Positions 34,746 to 44,547 of a stretch of 64,000 bases of DNA are shown piece after piece; within the stretch, counting starts at the first letter, position 1, and every line of letters starts with the position of its first letter. The translations under genes and the position numbers were made by a program. This DNA is from Clostridiales bacterium (lineage in GTDB: Bacteria > Bacillota > Clostridia > Saccharofermentanales > Saccharofermentanaceae). The notes beneath the pieces were generated by a model. That model did no database searches. It had not been told where the DNA came from and was given only the letters and a program-made list of their open reading frames with translations. The stretch lies in the NCBI GenBank assembly GCA_017510605.1, contig JAFWMQ010000002.1, positions 124,001 to 188,000 on the forward strand, read 5' to 3'.

Positions 34746-36533
34746 ATGGATTTTATGAAAGAATATGAGTTCTGGTCTACCGATCCTTTTTTCGATGAAG
34801 CTACCAGAAATGAGCTCATCGCAATCAAAGATGACAGGAAGGAGATCGAAGACAGATTCTACAGGGATCTTGAGTTCGGTACGGCAGGTTTAAGAGGCGT
34901 TCTCGGAGCCGGAACCAACAGAATGAACGTATATACGGTAGCCAAAGCCTCTGAAGGACTTGCAAAGTATATTCTTTCAGAAGGAGAAGAGGCTGTTAAA
35001 AAAGGCGTAGTAATCTCATACGATTCAAGACATTTCTCTCCCGAGTTTGCGCAGATCACCGCTCAGGTGCTTGCTGCTAACGGCATCCCTTCAAGACTTT
35101 CGGATGAGCTCAGACCGGTTCCGGTCCTCTCATTCTCCGTAAGATATTTCAAGGCTTTCGCAGGTGTTATGATCACCGCGTCACATAACCCTTCCAAGTA
35201 CAACGGTTACAAGGTTTACGGAGAAGACGGCGGACAGGTGCCTCCGGAAGCAGCTGATGCGGTTCTTTCCAACATCGAGGCAATTTCTGATATCAGAACC
35301 ATTAAGATGATGGACATCGAAGAAGCAAAGGCTAAGGGCCTTGTTACTTCCTTCGGTCCCGAGATCGATGAGGCGTTTACAAAGATGCTTACAAAGCTCG
35401 TTGTTGACCAGGAGGCCATCAACAGGCAGGCTGATATGAGCATCGTTTATACACCTCTGCACGGTTCAGGCAACAAGCCGGTCAGAAGGATACTTGATGC
35501 AGTAGGATTCAAGAATATACACATCGTAAAAGAGCAGGAACTTCCTGACGGTTCTTTCCCGACAGTAAGCCTTCCTAATCCCGAGAACCCCGAGGCTCTC
35601 TCAATGGCAATAGAACTCGCGAAGAAGACAGATGCTTCTCTCGTATTCGGTACGGATCCCGATTCCGACAGGATCGGCGCTGCCGCAAAGGTAGTCGAGA
35701 ACGGCGAAGTTAAGTACAAGTGCTTCTCCGGCAACCAGATGGGACTGATGCTTCTGGATTACATCCTTGACGCAAAGAAGCAGCTGGGCACTCTGCCTGA
35801 GAATTCTTTCGCAGTTACGACCATCGTATCTTCCAAGCTCGTAAAGAGCATCTGCGATTACTATGGAGTTGAGCTCCAGGAGACACTTACCGGATTCAAG
35901 TTCATCGGAGAAAGGATAAAGCTTGACGACGAGTTCGGCAACAAGCACTTCCAGTTTGGTTTTGAAGAGAGCTACGGTTATCTCTCAGGCGTAGATGTCC
36001 GTGATAAGGACGCTGTCGTAGCTGCAATGCTCATCTGCAACATGGCCGCAGCTTCTTTCGAGAAGGGCGAGACACTTGCGGACAGACTGGATCACCTCTA
36101 TGAGAAGTATGGTTACGGTGTTGAGCAGACGATCAGCTGCACTCTTGAAGGCAAAGAAGGTATCGAGAAGATCGGCGCCTGCATGGTCGAGCTCAGAAAA
36201 GAACTTACAGAATGCAAGGATCTTGCTGAGGCAAAGAACCTGCTGGGCGGCGCTTCCGTAGTCGCAGTTAGAGACTATAAGGAATCCAAGCGCTATGTAT
36301 TTACGGAAAGCGGTGTTGAAGTCGAAGAGATCACTCTCCCCAAGTCCAACGTTCTTCTTTATGAACTCGGCGGCAACAAGGGCATCGATTGGGCATGCGC
36401 AAGACCTTCGGGCACCGAGCCCAAGCTCAAGATCTACATGGGCGTATACGATTCTGATGAGGCGGGCGCAAAAGCTTCATTTGAGACCATCAAGGGCCAG
36501 GTTGAAGGATACGTTAAGTCAAAGCTTGTTTAA
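34746..36533 (+). CDS. pgcA: Phosphoglucomutase / phosphomannomutase, alpha-D-phosphohexomutase family
   Basis: 595 residues, the long Firmicutes form. Interconverts glucose-6-phosphate and glucose-1-phosphate, feeding UDP-glucose for glycolipids and teichoic acids and drawing glucose-1-phosphate from phosphorylases. The phosphoserine loop is TASHNPSKYNGYK (S146), the metal loop DPDSDR is near residue 305, the sugar loop FGFEESYGYL is near 405, and the phosphate loop RPSGTEPKLK is near 557. GGAGGT precedes the ATG. It follows yfhO by 30 bases in the same direction. Its stop overlaps the stop of the convergent phosphatase gene. Confidence 0.94.
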   Translation: MDFMKEYEFWSTDPFFDEATRNELIAIKDDRKEIEDRFYRDLEFGTAGLRGVLGAGTNRMNVYTVAKASEGLAKYILSEGEEAVKKGVVISYDSRHFSPEFAQITAQVLAANGIPSRLSDELRPVPVLSFSVRYFKAFAGVMITASHNPSKYNGYKVYGEDGGQVPPEAADAVLSNIEAISDIRTIKMMDIEEAKAKGLVTSFGPEIDEAFTKMLTKLVVDQEAINRQADMSIVYTPLHGSGNKPVRRILDAVGFKNIHIVKEQELPDGSFPTVSLPNPENPEALSMAIELAKKTDASLVFGTDPDSDRIGAAAKVVENGEVKYKCFSGNQMGLMLLDYILDAKKQLGTLPENSFAVTTIVSSKLVKSICDYYGVELQETLTGFKFIGERIKLDDEFGNKHFQFGFEESYGYLSGVDVRDKDAVVAAMLICNMAAASFEKGETLADRLDHLYEKYGYGVEQTISCTLEGKEGIEKIGACMVELRKELTECKDLAEAKNLLGGASVVAVRDYKESKRYVFTESGVEVEEITLPKSNVLLYELGGNKGIDWACARPSGTEPKLKIYMGVYDSDEAGAKASFETIKGQVEGYVKSKLV

Positions 36534-37363
36534 AACGTCCTGACCAGCGGAATAATGAATTCATAGACAGCCTTGGCAAAGCCGAGGCTGTCATAATTTC
36601 CGGTAATGTGACATGCGGCTTCCTTTACTTTGTCAGTGGCATTTCCCATAGCGATCCCATAGCCTGCGGATTCGATCATGGAGACGTCGTTGTCGCTGTC
36701 TCCTATGGCAAATGTCCGGGAAGCGGGAATGTTAAGATAATCTGCCAACCCGATAAGGGCATTTCCTTTGGATGCCCCTTTTACCATAACATCGAAAAGA
36801 TCGATCCCTGATGAGATGACTTCAAGTTCCGGATCAGAAGAAAGGTGTTTGATTACTTTTTCAGAAGGTCTGATGAGAAGGATCTTATTAAATTTAGGGA
36901 TTTGTTCCTTCTCAGGGAAACTGATGTCAATATCAATGATCGGAGCCTGTTTCACGGGTTCGACACCAACGTTATATCCTTCGACAAAAAATTTTCGGGA
37001 TGAGAAGGGCGCAAAAAAGATGCCTTCGTCGGAATAAAGTGTCGCATCAGCCGAGTTTTCCAGAAGAAATCTCATAAGAGCCCTTATCTTGGTTTCTTCA
37101 AAATCAATGGAAGCGAACTGTTTCCGGGAAGATGCATCGAAAAGCGAACCGCCGTTACTTGTAATTATCGGAACATCGATCCCTAAGTCTTCGGCAAATT
37201 TCCCGACAAGAAAAGAGGACCTGCCGGTGGCGATCGTAAATGCAACCTGTGACTCTTTCAGGGCCTTTATAGCTTCTTTATTGCCTTCGGGGACATCCTT
37301 GCCGGGGCTTAATAATGTGCAGTCCATGTCCGCGGCAAGAAGGGCTTTATATGTTCCGTTCAT
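36530..37363 (-). CDS. Cof-type HAD phosphatase
   Basis: 277 residues. HAD motif I is AADMDCTLLSPG (nucleophile Asp, DxDxT-type), motif II IATGRS, motif III a Lys in MVKGASKGNALIGLADYL, and motif IV FAIGDSDNDVSMIESAG. The C2b cap between residues about 85 and 200 places it in the Cof/YwpJ group that dephosphorylates sugar phosphates, FMN or PLP. GGAGAG precedes the start. The two stop codons, of this gene and pgcA, share TTAA. Confidence 0.9.
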   Translation of the reverse strand: MNGTYKALLAADMDCTLLSPGKDVPEGNKEAIKALKESQVAFTIATGRSSFLVGKFAEDLGIDVPIITSNGGSLFDASSRKQFASIDFEETKIRALMRFLLENSADATLYSDEGIFFAPFSSRKFFVEGYNVGVEPVKQAPIIDIDISFPEKEQIPKFNKILLIRPSEKVIKHLSSDPELEVISSGIDLFDVMVKGASKGNALIGLADYLNIPASRTFAIGDSDNDVSMIESAGYGIAMGNATDKVKEAACHITGNYDSLGFAKAVYEFIIPLVRTF

Positions 37364-37455
37364 ATTTTTATCTCTCCAGGAAATTTATAAACGATTTTAC
37401 AACAACAATCGGCGAATTCGTCTGATTTTTTTAATAATATGCTCAATGGTCGTGG

Positions 37456-37484
37456 TTGAAGTTTGAAAGAACTACGTTTATTAT
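37456..37484 (+). promoter_or_regulatory. Promoter of the vanW gene
   Basis: TTGAAG (37456-37461), a 17-base spacer and TATTAT (37479-37484), leaving a leader of about 45 bases before the ATG. Confidence 0.58.
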
Positions 37485-37536
37485 TGTTTAGGATTTAAAA
37501 GTATATCTTTGTTATATGCAGAGGGGTTAGACATTA

Positions 37537-39609
37537 ATGAAGAAAAAAGCCGGTCAGGCATATGAGAGCAGCTCTCGCGAGAATAAAAGCAAAGCACTCG
37601 TACCTGCTAATAATAACGGTTCACATAAGCGTTCCGTATCAAGAGAAAACGTGACAGATTCCCAATTTGAGGAGTTTGATTATAAGAGCCTCGGGAAGAG
37701 CAATAACAGCGGTTCAGCCAGGAAAAGCTCTAAACCCAAGACAGAAAATAACGTTTCTTCGGACATGTATGGTTTTTCTTCCAAGAAGACCGGAAAACGC
37801 AAGTCAAAGAAAAAGAGTGTGGCAGGTCCGGTAATTGCTATTTTAGCTGCCATCCTTCTCATTGCAGGCGCAGTATTTGCAGCAATATATTATATCGATC
37901 CTTTCAAGGAAAAGATCGAAGTAACGTTATCTGACGGCACTGTTACGGAGATTACTGCCGAGGAGGCATATGCCGAACTCACGACAGATAAATTCTTCGC
38001 AGGAACAGTGATCGACGGAATCGATGTCGGCGGAATGACAAAAGATGAGGCATTTAATGCCGTAACCAAGACATTGCCGGAAAAACCGCTGGAGATAAAG
38101 ATCGAGCTCAAACTGCTGGAAAAGACTCTTTATCCGAATTTCAATGATGCTACGTTCGAATATAATACCCGCGATATCATTGATGAGGCTTTCGCTATGT
38201 ACAGACCGGTCAATGATACGGATCTGGAGCAGCTCACCGAGTGTTATAACAATGTCCAGAAACTCAAGAATGCACCGCTGACATATGAGACTGCTTATAC
38301 TGTCAAGATCGAAGGCGTAATTGAGCGTATCAATAAGGTTTTGGAGCCTTACATCAATGATTTCAAAGAAGTCAAGAATGCCACCATTGTTGATTTTGAT
38401 ACCGAGAACCGCACATATGTTATCGACAAAGAGAAGATCGGATATGATATTGACATCGATACCGCTGCAAAATCCGTAAAGGCACTTTTTGATTCCAAGA
38501 CATATGTCGGTGTTGTCACAGTTCCGACCGAAAAGAAGGAACCTGAGATTACAGCTGCAATGATCAGCGAGAATTTCGGTCTGATCGGCGAGTGCTCTAC
38601 AAAGGCATCCGCTAACAGTAACCGTAATAACAACCTTAACCAGGCATGCGAGAATATTAACGGTACTATCCTGCAGCCGGGTGATATTTTCTCATTTAAC
38701 GATATCGTAGGCCAGAGAACTGTTGAAAACGGATTTAAGGAAGCCACGGTTATTCAGGGCGGACAGTATGAGCAGGGCTTAGGCGGCGGAATCTGCCAGG
38801 TAAGCACGACTTTGTACAATGCCGTATTGAAGGCCGACCTTGAAGTCGTAAGACGCAGTAATCACGCTTGGCCTTCTGATTATGTTTCAGTCGGACTGGA
38901 CGCAACCGTTGACTGGCCGGCATTGGATTTCCAGTTCAAGAATGATACCGATTATCAGGTCGTTGTCGTTACATGGTTCGATTATTCTGACAATACATGC
39001 AATGCCCAGGTCTACGGAAAGAAGCTTCCTGACGGCAAGTATATAGAGCTTTATGCCGAGATCACCAACACGGTAGCTGCAGGTCCTGATGAATATGTTG
39101 AAGACAAAGAACTTGAGACAGGAAAGACCAAGACTATCAGAGCAGCTCATGAGGGTATGACCTCAAAAGTCTATAAGGTCTGGTATAATGCTAACGGTGA
39201 AGAGATCGACCGTGTTTTGTATAACACGACAACATATTATCCGTACGGAAGACGTGTCGGTGTCGGAGTCCTTAATCCTGACGGAACTTATGCAACCATG
39301 GATAAGGAGACCGGTGAGATCACATCACGTATAATGTCTCCTACGCCTACCCCGACTCCTAAGCCGGAGCAGGCAGAACCGACAACTACAACTCCGTCAT
39401 ATCCGACAGATACGGTACCGAAGCCGGCTGATTCGCAGCCGACGCCGGCAGATACGCAGCCGACGCCAGCAGATACGGATCCGACGCCGGCAGATACGGC
39501 GCCGACGCCGGCAGATACGGATCCGACGCCGGCAGATACGGATCCGACGGTTCCCAAGCCTCCGGAGATACAGAATCCGGATCCGCCCGGAAGCGATGAT
39601 GACGATTGA
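37537..39609 (+). CDS. VanW-family cell-surface protein with peptidoglycan-binding-like domain
   Basis: 690 residues. A basic, Ser-rich cytosolic N-terminus of about 95 residues is followed by one membrane helix (about 96-119). A PG_binding_4-like region (about 155-345) follows, then the VanW domain (about 350-480), with QPGDIFSFNDIVGQRT and the invariant GGGICQVSTTLYNA. A G5-like region ends near 600. The tail is low-complexity: Pro/Thr/Asp-rich with five PTPADTx repeats and terminal DDDD. VanW occurs in vancomycin-resistance clusters, but such stand-alone proteins are common in Clostridia and no resistance genes are here. Function unknown; wall attachment or crosslink sensing is inferred. 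Confidence 0.88.
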   Translation: MKKKAGQAYESSSRENKSKALVPANNNGSHKRSVSRENVTDSQFEEFDYKSLGKSNNSGSARKSSKPKTENNVSSDMYGFSSKKTGKRKSKKKSVAGPVIAILAAILLIAGAVFAAIYYIDPFKEKIEVTLSDGTVTEITAEEAYAELTTDKFFAGTVIDGIDVGGMTKDEAFNAVTKTLPEKPLEIKIELKLLEKTLYPNFNDATFEYNTRDIIDEAFAMYRPVNDTDLEQLTECYNNVQKLKNAPLTYETAYTVKIEGVIERINKVLEPYINDFKEVKNATIVDFDTENRTYVIDKEKIGYDIDIDTAAKSVKALFDSKTYVGVVTVPTEKKEPEITAAMISENFGLIGECSTKASANSNRNNNLNQACENINGTILQPGDIFSFNDIVGQRTVENGFKEATVIQGGQYEQGLGGGICQVSTTLYNAVLKADLEVVRRSNHAWPSDYVSVGLDATVDWPALDFQFKNDTDYQVVVVTWFDYSDNTCNAQVYGKKLPDGKYIELYAEITNTVAAGPDEYVEDKELETGKTKTIRAAHEGMTSKVYKVWYNANGEEIDRVLYNTTTYYPYGRRVGVGVLNPDGTYATMDKETGEITSRIMSPTPTPTPKPEQAEPTTTTPSYPTDTVPKPADSQPTPADTQPTPADTDPTPADTAPTPADTDPTPADTDPTVPKPPEIQNPDPPGSDDDD
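39439..39543 (+). repeat. Five tandem 21-base repeats coding PTPADTx
   Basis: In-frame repeats of a 21-base unit beginning CCGACGCC(G/A)GCAGATACG. The seventh residue varies (Q, D, A, D, D). They lie in the Pro-rich tail of the VanW protein and probably expand or contract by slippage. Confidence 0.9.
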
Positions 39610-39645
39610 TCAGGTTTTCCGCGTATATCACATTCGTAAATCAAC

Positions 39646-39679
39646 AGAGCTCTTCTTATTTCGAGAGGAGCTCTTTTTT
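39646..39679 (+). terminator. Rho-independent terminator after vanW
   Basis: AGAGCTC (39646-39652) with GAGCTCT (39668-39674), extended to 12 pairs by inner pairing, then six T. Confidence 0.87.
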
Positions 39680-39750
39680 ATTTCCCTTTTTAATAAAAAA
39701 TAAACTGTTAATTTGTCTCATTTATGCCCCAAATAATTTTCGAAAGGGTT

Positions 39751-39756
39751 TATAAT
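39751..39756 (+). promoter_or_regulatory. Possible -10 box for the PFOR gene
   Basis: TATAAT 75 bases before the start, but without an acceptable -35 at 16-18 bases. TATAGT at 39769-39774 is an alternative. The A/T-rich 39700-39780 segment must contain the promoter of a gene expected to be highly expressed. A GTAGGTA/TTACCTGC hairpin is possible near 39773-39801. Confidence 0.35.
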
Positions 39757-39831
39757 TATTCAGTTATTTATAGTAGGTACATTTATGCGTAGATTTACCT
39801 GCGACAAGAAATTCCAAAGGAGATCATGTTT

Positions 39832-42800
39832 ATGGCAGAACTGACAAAGAAAACCATGGACGGTAACGAGGCTGCTGCGTATACTTCGTATGCATTTACC
39901 GAGAACGCTGCAATTTACCCGATCACACCGTCATCCCCTATGGCTGACCACACCGATCAATGGGCTCAGCAGGGCAGAAAGAATATTTTCGGACAGACGG
40001 TTAACATCGTCGAGATGGAGTCTGAGGGAGGCGCTGCAGGTGCTGTTCACGGCTCACTCGCTACAGGTGCATTAACCACTACTTACACCGCATCACAGGG
40101 TCTCCTTTTGATGATTCCTAACATGTATAAGATCGCAGGCGAGCTTCTCCCTTGCGTTTTCCATGTTTCCGCAAGAGCTCTTGCTGCACACGCACTGAAT
40201 ATTTTCGGTGACCACGCAGACGTTTATGCCTGCCGTCAGACAGGTTTCGCAATGCTCTGCTCCAACTCCGTTCAGGAAGTTGCAGACCTCGCAGCAGTTG
40301 CTCACCTCGCATCCATCAAGACAAGAGTTCCTTTCCTCCACTTCTTCGACGGTTTCCGTACATCACACGAGATCCAGAAGATCGAGGTTATCGATTATGA
40401 TACACTCGGATCCCTTGTTGACTATGAGGCAATCAAGGCCTTCCGCAAGAGAGCTCTTTCTCCTAACCATCCTACACTCCGTGGTACAGCTCAGAACCCT
40501 GATATCTACTTCCAGGGCAGAGAGGCTTCCAACCCCTTCTATCTTGCAGTACCTGATCAGGTTCAGTACTACATGGACAAGATCAACGAGATCCGCGGCA
40601 CAGACTACAAGCTTTACAATTATTATGGCGCAGCTGATGCTGACCGTGTGATCATTGCAATGGGTTCTGTCTGCGAGACAGCTGAAGAAGTCATCGACTT
40701 CCTCAACGCTCACGGCGAGAAGGTTGGTCTCGTTAAGGTTCACCTCTATCGTCCTTTCGCAGCTGACAAGCTTCTCGAAGCTATTCCTTCAACAGTTAAG
40801 GCTATCGCAGTTCTCGACAGAACAAAGGAGCCCGGTTCATTCGCTGAGCCTCTCTTCCTTGACGTTGCAGCTGCATATGTCGGCAAGAATGCTCCTAAGC
40901 TCATCGGCGGCCGTTACGGTATGGGTTCCAAGGATACAACACCTGAGACTGTTCTTGCAGTTTATAAGGAACTCAAGAAGGATCAGCCTAAGGAAAGATT
41001 CACCATCGGTATCGATGATGACGTTACATTCCTTTCACTTGACTGCTCCGAGTCGATCGAAGTTGCAGGCGAAGGCGTTGTTCAGGCAAGATTCTGGGGT
41101 CTCGGTGCAGACGGTACAGTTGGTGCCAACAAGAACTCCATCAAGATCATCGGTGACCATACCGACAAGTATGCTCAGGCTTACTTCTCATATGACTCAA
41201 AGAAGTCCGGCGGTATCACGATCTCTGACCTGAGATTCGGTGACACACCTATCCGTTCCACATATCTCATCAACAAGGCTGACTTCGTAGCTTGCCACAA
41301 CCAGTCTTATGTTTATGAGTATGATATGCTCTCAACACTGAAACCGGGTGGAACGTTCCTCCTCAATACACAGTGGACAAGAGAAGAACTCGAGGACAGA
41401 CTCCCCGGTTCAATGAAGAATTATATCGCTAACAACAACATCAAGTTCTATACTATTGACGCTGTTGCTAAGGCTAAGGAGATCGGTCTTGGCGGAAGGA
41501 TCAATACGATCTGCCAGTCCGCATTCTTCAAGCTCTCCGGAATCCTTCCTGTTGACCAGGCTGTTGACTACATGAAGAAGGCTGCTCTCAAGTCTTACGG
41601 CAAGAAGGGTGACGATATCGTTCAGATGAACTATGCTGCTATCGACGCAGGTGTTGACGCAGTTGTTGAAGTTGATATTCCTGATTCCTGGAAGACAGCT
41701 GAGGATAAGCCTGTAGAGAAGAAGGCTGTTCCTGAGTTCATCGAGAAGGTAGTTAATGTAATGAACAGACAGGAAGGTAACAAGCTCCCCGTATCCACAT
41801 TCAAGGGTATGGAAGACGGTACTTTCCCTCAGGGTACAGCTGCTTACGAGAAGCGTGGTACTGCTGTAGATATTCCTGTATGGGATGCTTCAAAGTGTAT
41901 CCAGTGCAACCAGTGCTCCATCGTCTGCCCTCACGCTGCTATCCGTCCTTTCCTCCTCACAGAGGAAGAGGCTGCAAATGCACCTTTCGAGACAAAGGCA
42001 GGTATGAAGCCTTACGACAACTACAAGTTCAGGATCCAGGTTTCCGCTATGGACTGTCTCTCCTGCGGTGTCTGTGTTGAGACATGTATCGCTAAGGAGA
42101 AGGCAATTACAATGGCTCCTCTTAAGGACAACCTTAAGGAAGCTGAGAACTGGGATTACTGTATTGCTCTGTCCCATAAGGACAACCCGATGGCTAAGGC
42201 TAACGTCAAGGGTTCACAGTTCGAGCAGCCGCTCCTTGAATTCTCCGGCGCATGCGCAGGCTGCGGTGAGACACCTTATGCTAAGCTCTTAACACAGCTC
42301 TTCGGTGACAGAATGCAGATCTCCAACGCTACAGGTTGTTCATCAATCTGGGGTGGTTCTGCTCCTTCTATGCCTTATACAACAAACTACAGAGGATTCG
42401 GTCCTGCATGGGGCAACTCCCTCTTCGAGGATAACGCTGAGCATGGTCTCGGTATGTTCCTTGGTTACAAGCAGCTCAGATCAAGAGCAAAGATGCTTGT
42501 TGAGGAGACAGTAGCTGCTACAGCTTCTGATGACCTCAAGGCTGCTGCTCAGGCTTGGATCGACGGCTACAATTCTGCTGACAACACACGTGAGATCGCT
42601 GAGAAGCTCGCTGAAGCTCTCAAGGCTGAGGGTTCTGATTCTGCTAAGAAGGCTCTCGAGTATGAGGACTTCTTCATGAAGAGATCACAGTGGATCATCG
42701 GTGGTGACGGATGGGCTTACGATATCGGTTACGGCGGACTTGACCACGTTCTCGCTACAGGTGAGGATGTCAACGTTCTCGTTCTCGATACAGAGGTTTA

Positions 42801-43335
42801 CTCCAACACCGGCGGACAGGCTTCCAAGTCCACACCTCAGGGTGCTGTTGCACAGTTCGCTGCTGGCGGTAAGCACGTTAAGAAGAAGGATCTCGGTATG
42901 ATGGCTATGAGCTATGGCTACGTTTACGTTGCTCAGGTATCCATGGGATCTGACAAGAACCAGCTCATCAAGGCATTCACAGAAGCAGAAGCTTACCAGG
43001 GACCTTCCCTCGTTATCTGCTATGCACCTTGTATCAACCATGGTATCAAGGGCGGCCTCAAGGTAGCTCAGAACAGAGAAAAGGCTGCTGTTGAGTGCGG
43101 TTACTGGCACCTCTTCAGATTCAATCCTTCTCTCGCAGCAGAAGGCAAGAATCCTTTCACACTCGATTCCAAGGAGCCTACAGCAGACTTCTTCGAATTC
43201 CTCAAGGCTGAGGTCCGTTACAACTCTCTCTACAAGAAGTATGATGCAGAAGTCGTTGATAACCTCTTCCAGAGATGCTATCAGGATTCAAGAGACCGTT
43301 ATGCTTCTTATGTTAAGAAGGCTAACGAGGCTTAA
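39832..43335 (+). CDS. nifJ: Pyruvate:ferredoxin (flavodoxin) oxidoreductase, single-chain
   Basis: 1167 residues. Oxidises pyruvate and CoA to acetyl-CoA and CO2 with reduction of ferredoxin, the central step of anaerobic sugar breakdown. All domains are fused: domain I from the N-terminus (NEAAAYTSYAFTENAAIYPITPSSPMA), a CoA-binding middle, and two [4Fe-4S] ferredoxin motifs (CIQCNQCSIVCPHA near 690, CLSCGVCVETC near 742). The proximal-cluster cysteines start at ACAGCGETPYAKLL near 806, and the TPP site is GDGWAYDIGYGGLDH with the VLDTEVYSNTGGQ loop. ATG 39832 is favoured over 39826 because AAGGAG at 39817-39822 is then nine bases away. Codon choice is strongly biased, as in highly expressed genes. 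Confidence 0.97.
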   Translation: MAELTKKTMDGNEAAAYTSYAFTENAAIYPITPSSPMADHTDQWAQQGRKNIFGQTVNIVEMESEGGAAGAVHGSLATGALTTTYTASQGLLLMIPNMYKIAGELLPCVFHVSARALAAHALNIFGDHADVYACRQTGFAMLCSNSVQEVADLAAVAHLASIKTRVPFLHFFDGFRTSHEIQKIEVIDYDTLGSLVDYEAIKAFRKRALSPNHPTLRGTAQNPDIYFQGREASNPFYLAVPDQVQYYMDKINEIRGTDYKLYNYYGAADADRVIIAMGSVCETAEEVIDFLNAHGEKVGLVKVHLYRPFAADKLLEAIPSTVKAIAVLDRTKEPGSFAEPLFLDVAAAYVGKNAPKLIGGRYGMGSKDTTPETVLAVYKELKKDQPKERFTIGIDDDVTFLSLDCSESIEVAGEGVVQARFWGLGADGTVGANKNSIKIIGDHTDKYAQAYFSYDSKKSGGITISDLRFGDTPIRSTYLINKADFVACHNQSYVYEYDMLSTLKPGGTFLLNTQWTREELEDRLPGSMKNYIANNNIKFYTIDAVAKAKEIGLGGRINTICQSAFFKLSGILPVDQAVDYMKKAALKSYGKKGDDIVQMNYAAIDAGVDAVVEVDIPDSWKTAEDKPVEKKAVPEFIEKVVNVMNRQEGNKLPVSTFKGMEDGTFPQGTAAYEKRGTAVDIPVWDASKCIQCNQCSIVCPHAAIRPFLLTEEEAANAPFETKAGMKPYDNYKFRIQVSAMDCLSCGVCVETCIAKEKAITMAPLKDNLKEAENWDYCIALSHKDNPMAKANVKGSQFEQPLLEFSGACAGCGETPYAKLLTQLFGDRMQISNATGCSSIWGGSAPSMPYTTNYRGFGPAWGNSLFEDNAEHGLGMFLGYKQLRSRAKMLVEETVAATASDDLKAAAQAWIDGYNSADNTREIAEKLAEALKAEGSDSAKKALEYEDFFMKRSQWIIGGDGWAYDIGYGGLDHVLATGEDVNVLVLDTEVYSNTGGQASKSTPQGAVAQFAAGGKHVKKKDLGMMAMSYGYVYVAQVSMGSDKNQLIKAFTEAEAYQGPSLVICYAPCINHGIKGGLKVAQNREKAAVECGYWHLFRFNPSLAAEGKNPFTLDSKEPTADFFEFLKAEVRYNSLYKKYDAEVVDNLFQRCYQDSRDRYASYVKKANEA

Positions 43336-43361
43336 TTCCTAAGAATTAACTTAAAGTCCTG

Positions 43362-43397
43362 CGGGGCTGTCTCAGAGATGAGGCAGCCCCGTTTTTT
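43362..43397 (+). terminator. Rho-independent terminator after PFOR gene
   Basis: 13-pair stem (43362-43374 with 43379-43391), GAGA tetraloop, then TTTTTT. It is the strongest terminator in the window. Confidence 0.93.
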
Positions 43398-43452
43398 GTC
43401 CCAATAATCGAAAAGTTTACCCTAAGCTTTACCCAATAGGTGGCTTAATCCA

Positions 43453-43461
43453 TGCTATAAT
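43453..43461 (+). promoter_or_regulatory. Extended -10 promoter of the dnaD-dnaC-acpS operon
   Basis: TGC followed by a perfect TATAAT (43456-43461). No clear -35; TTTACC is 21 bases upstream. Confidence 0.58.
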
Positions 43462-43496
43462 TAGCGAAGCAAATTAAGGAGTTTCCAGCTTACGGT

Positions 43497-44546
43497 ATGA
43501 AGAACGGCAATGATGAATTATCCAGACTGCTTATAGATGACAGTCTTTTGCCCGATATATTCCTAGTAAGATACGCCCAGGAGCTGAGCAAGAATGCATT
43601 GCTCGTATACCTGTGGCTTAACATGACCGGAAAAAAGGAAAACTTTGACGAGGATACCGTAAAGAAATTCAAGATAATACCTGATGGGGAGATAGGGAAG
43701 GCATTAGCTGATCTTATTGCATCAGGACTTATCAGCTGCAAGGATAAGACTTACTTTTTCGACGACATAAAGGGAAGAGAAGTGGAAGAGTACATCCAGG
43801 CACAGAATGCCAGAGGTACGGATCCTGATTCTGTCCTTAACAGCGATGAGAAGGAGAGGTCGATGCTTGCAGATTCCATCTCCAAGACTTTCTATCAGGG
43901 CGAACTTCCTTATATCTTCTACAGGCTTATCGATAAGTGCCTTTACGAGTATAAATTTGACAGCATCGTATGCTACAAGCTTTTCGAAGAAGGTTACGAC
44001 CAGTCAATTCACAGATCGAACGTTCTCATGGAGAACATGGCCAGCAAATGGTATAAGAACGGTTATACGGATATCAAGAGCCTGGAAAAGCAGCTTGAGA
44101 TCAACAAGCGCACTAAGAAGCTCATCAAGCTTGCTGGCAAGCTTATGCGCAAGAGACTTAACGGCCTTGATATCGACCGTGTAACAAGCTGGGCGGAAGA
44201 CCTTGATGCCACGGAAGAACTGGTTAACCTTGCTTTTAAAGAGAATGAGTTCAGGAGTGACATAACGCTTAAGAACGTCGGTGACACGCTTACCAAGTGG
44301 CATGACCATGGCATTAAGACTGCCGAGGAAGCTGCAAGATTCAGTGAAGAGGAACACAAAGAGAATAAGCGCAAGGCTACAAGAAGAAAGGCTAATCCCG
44401 GTTCTGCCTGGGCAACAGGCGAAGAGGCCGGCATCGTAAACAGTAAACCTGCAGCTGAAGAGTCCAAGAAGGAAAAGGCTTCTGAGGATGCAGACGACAA
44501 CAGCGATGGTCCTGACGACGATATCCTCGACATGTTTGGAGATTAA
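43497..44546 (+). CDS. DnaD-domain replication protein
   Basis: 349 residues. DnaD/DnaB proteins remodel origin DNA and help load the replicative helicase in Firmicutes. The N-terminal part has the winged-helix pattern (NALLVYLWLNMTGKKENF, IGKALADLIASGLI). Two DnaB_2/DnaD-type helical domains follow (about 125-205, with GELPYIFYRLIDKCLYEYKFD, and about 210-285, with the late YxxxIxxW-like WHDHGIKTAEEA). The C-terminal tail is charged and disordered (DDNSDGPDDDILDMFGD). The nearest Shine-Dalgarno, AAGGAG at 43477-43481, is about 15 bases from the ATG, unusually far. A DnaC-like loader gene follows directly, so this is a primosome module. Confidence 0.87.
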   Translation: MKNGNDELSRLLIDDSLLPDIFLVRYAQELSKNALLVYLWLNMTGKKENFDEDTVKKFKIIPDGEIGKALADLIASGLISCKDKTYFFDDIKGREVEEYIQAQNARGTDPDSVLNSDEKERSMLADSISKTFYQGELPYIFYRLIDKCLYEYKFDSIVCYKLFEEGYDQSIHRSNVLMENMASKWYKNGYTDIKSLEKQLEINKRTKKLIKLAGKLMRKRLNGLDIDRVTSWAEDLDATEELVNLAFKENEFRSDITLKNVGDTLTKWHDHGIKTAEEAARFSEEEHKENKRKATRRKANPGSAWATGEEAGIVNSKPAAEESKKEKASEDADDNSDGPDDDILDMFGD

Positions 44547-44547
44547 G

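Noticed and set aside
37537..39609. Vancomycin-resistance locus suggested by the VanW domain
   Set aside because: No vanHAX, vanRS or vanY-like genes are near; VanW-domain proteins are widespread in Clostridia without resistance.
39288..39644. 118-codon minus-strand frame rich in GVGSVSAG repeats
   Set aside because: The repetitive peptide is only the reverse reading of the PTPADT repeats in the VanW gene.
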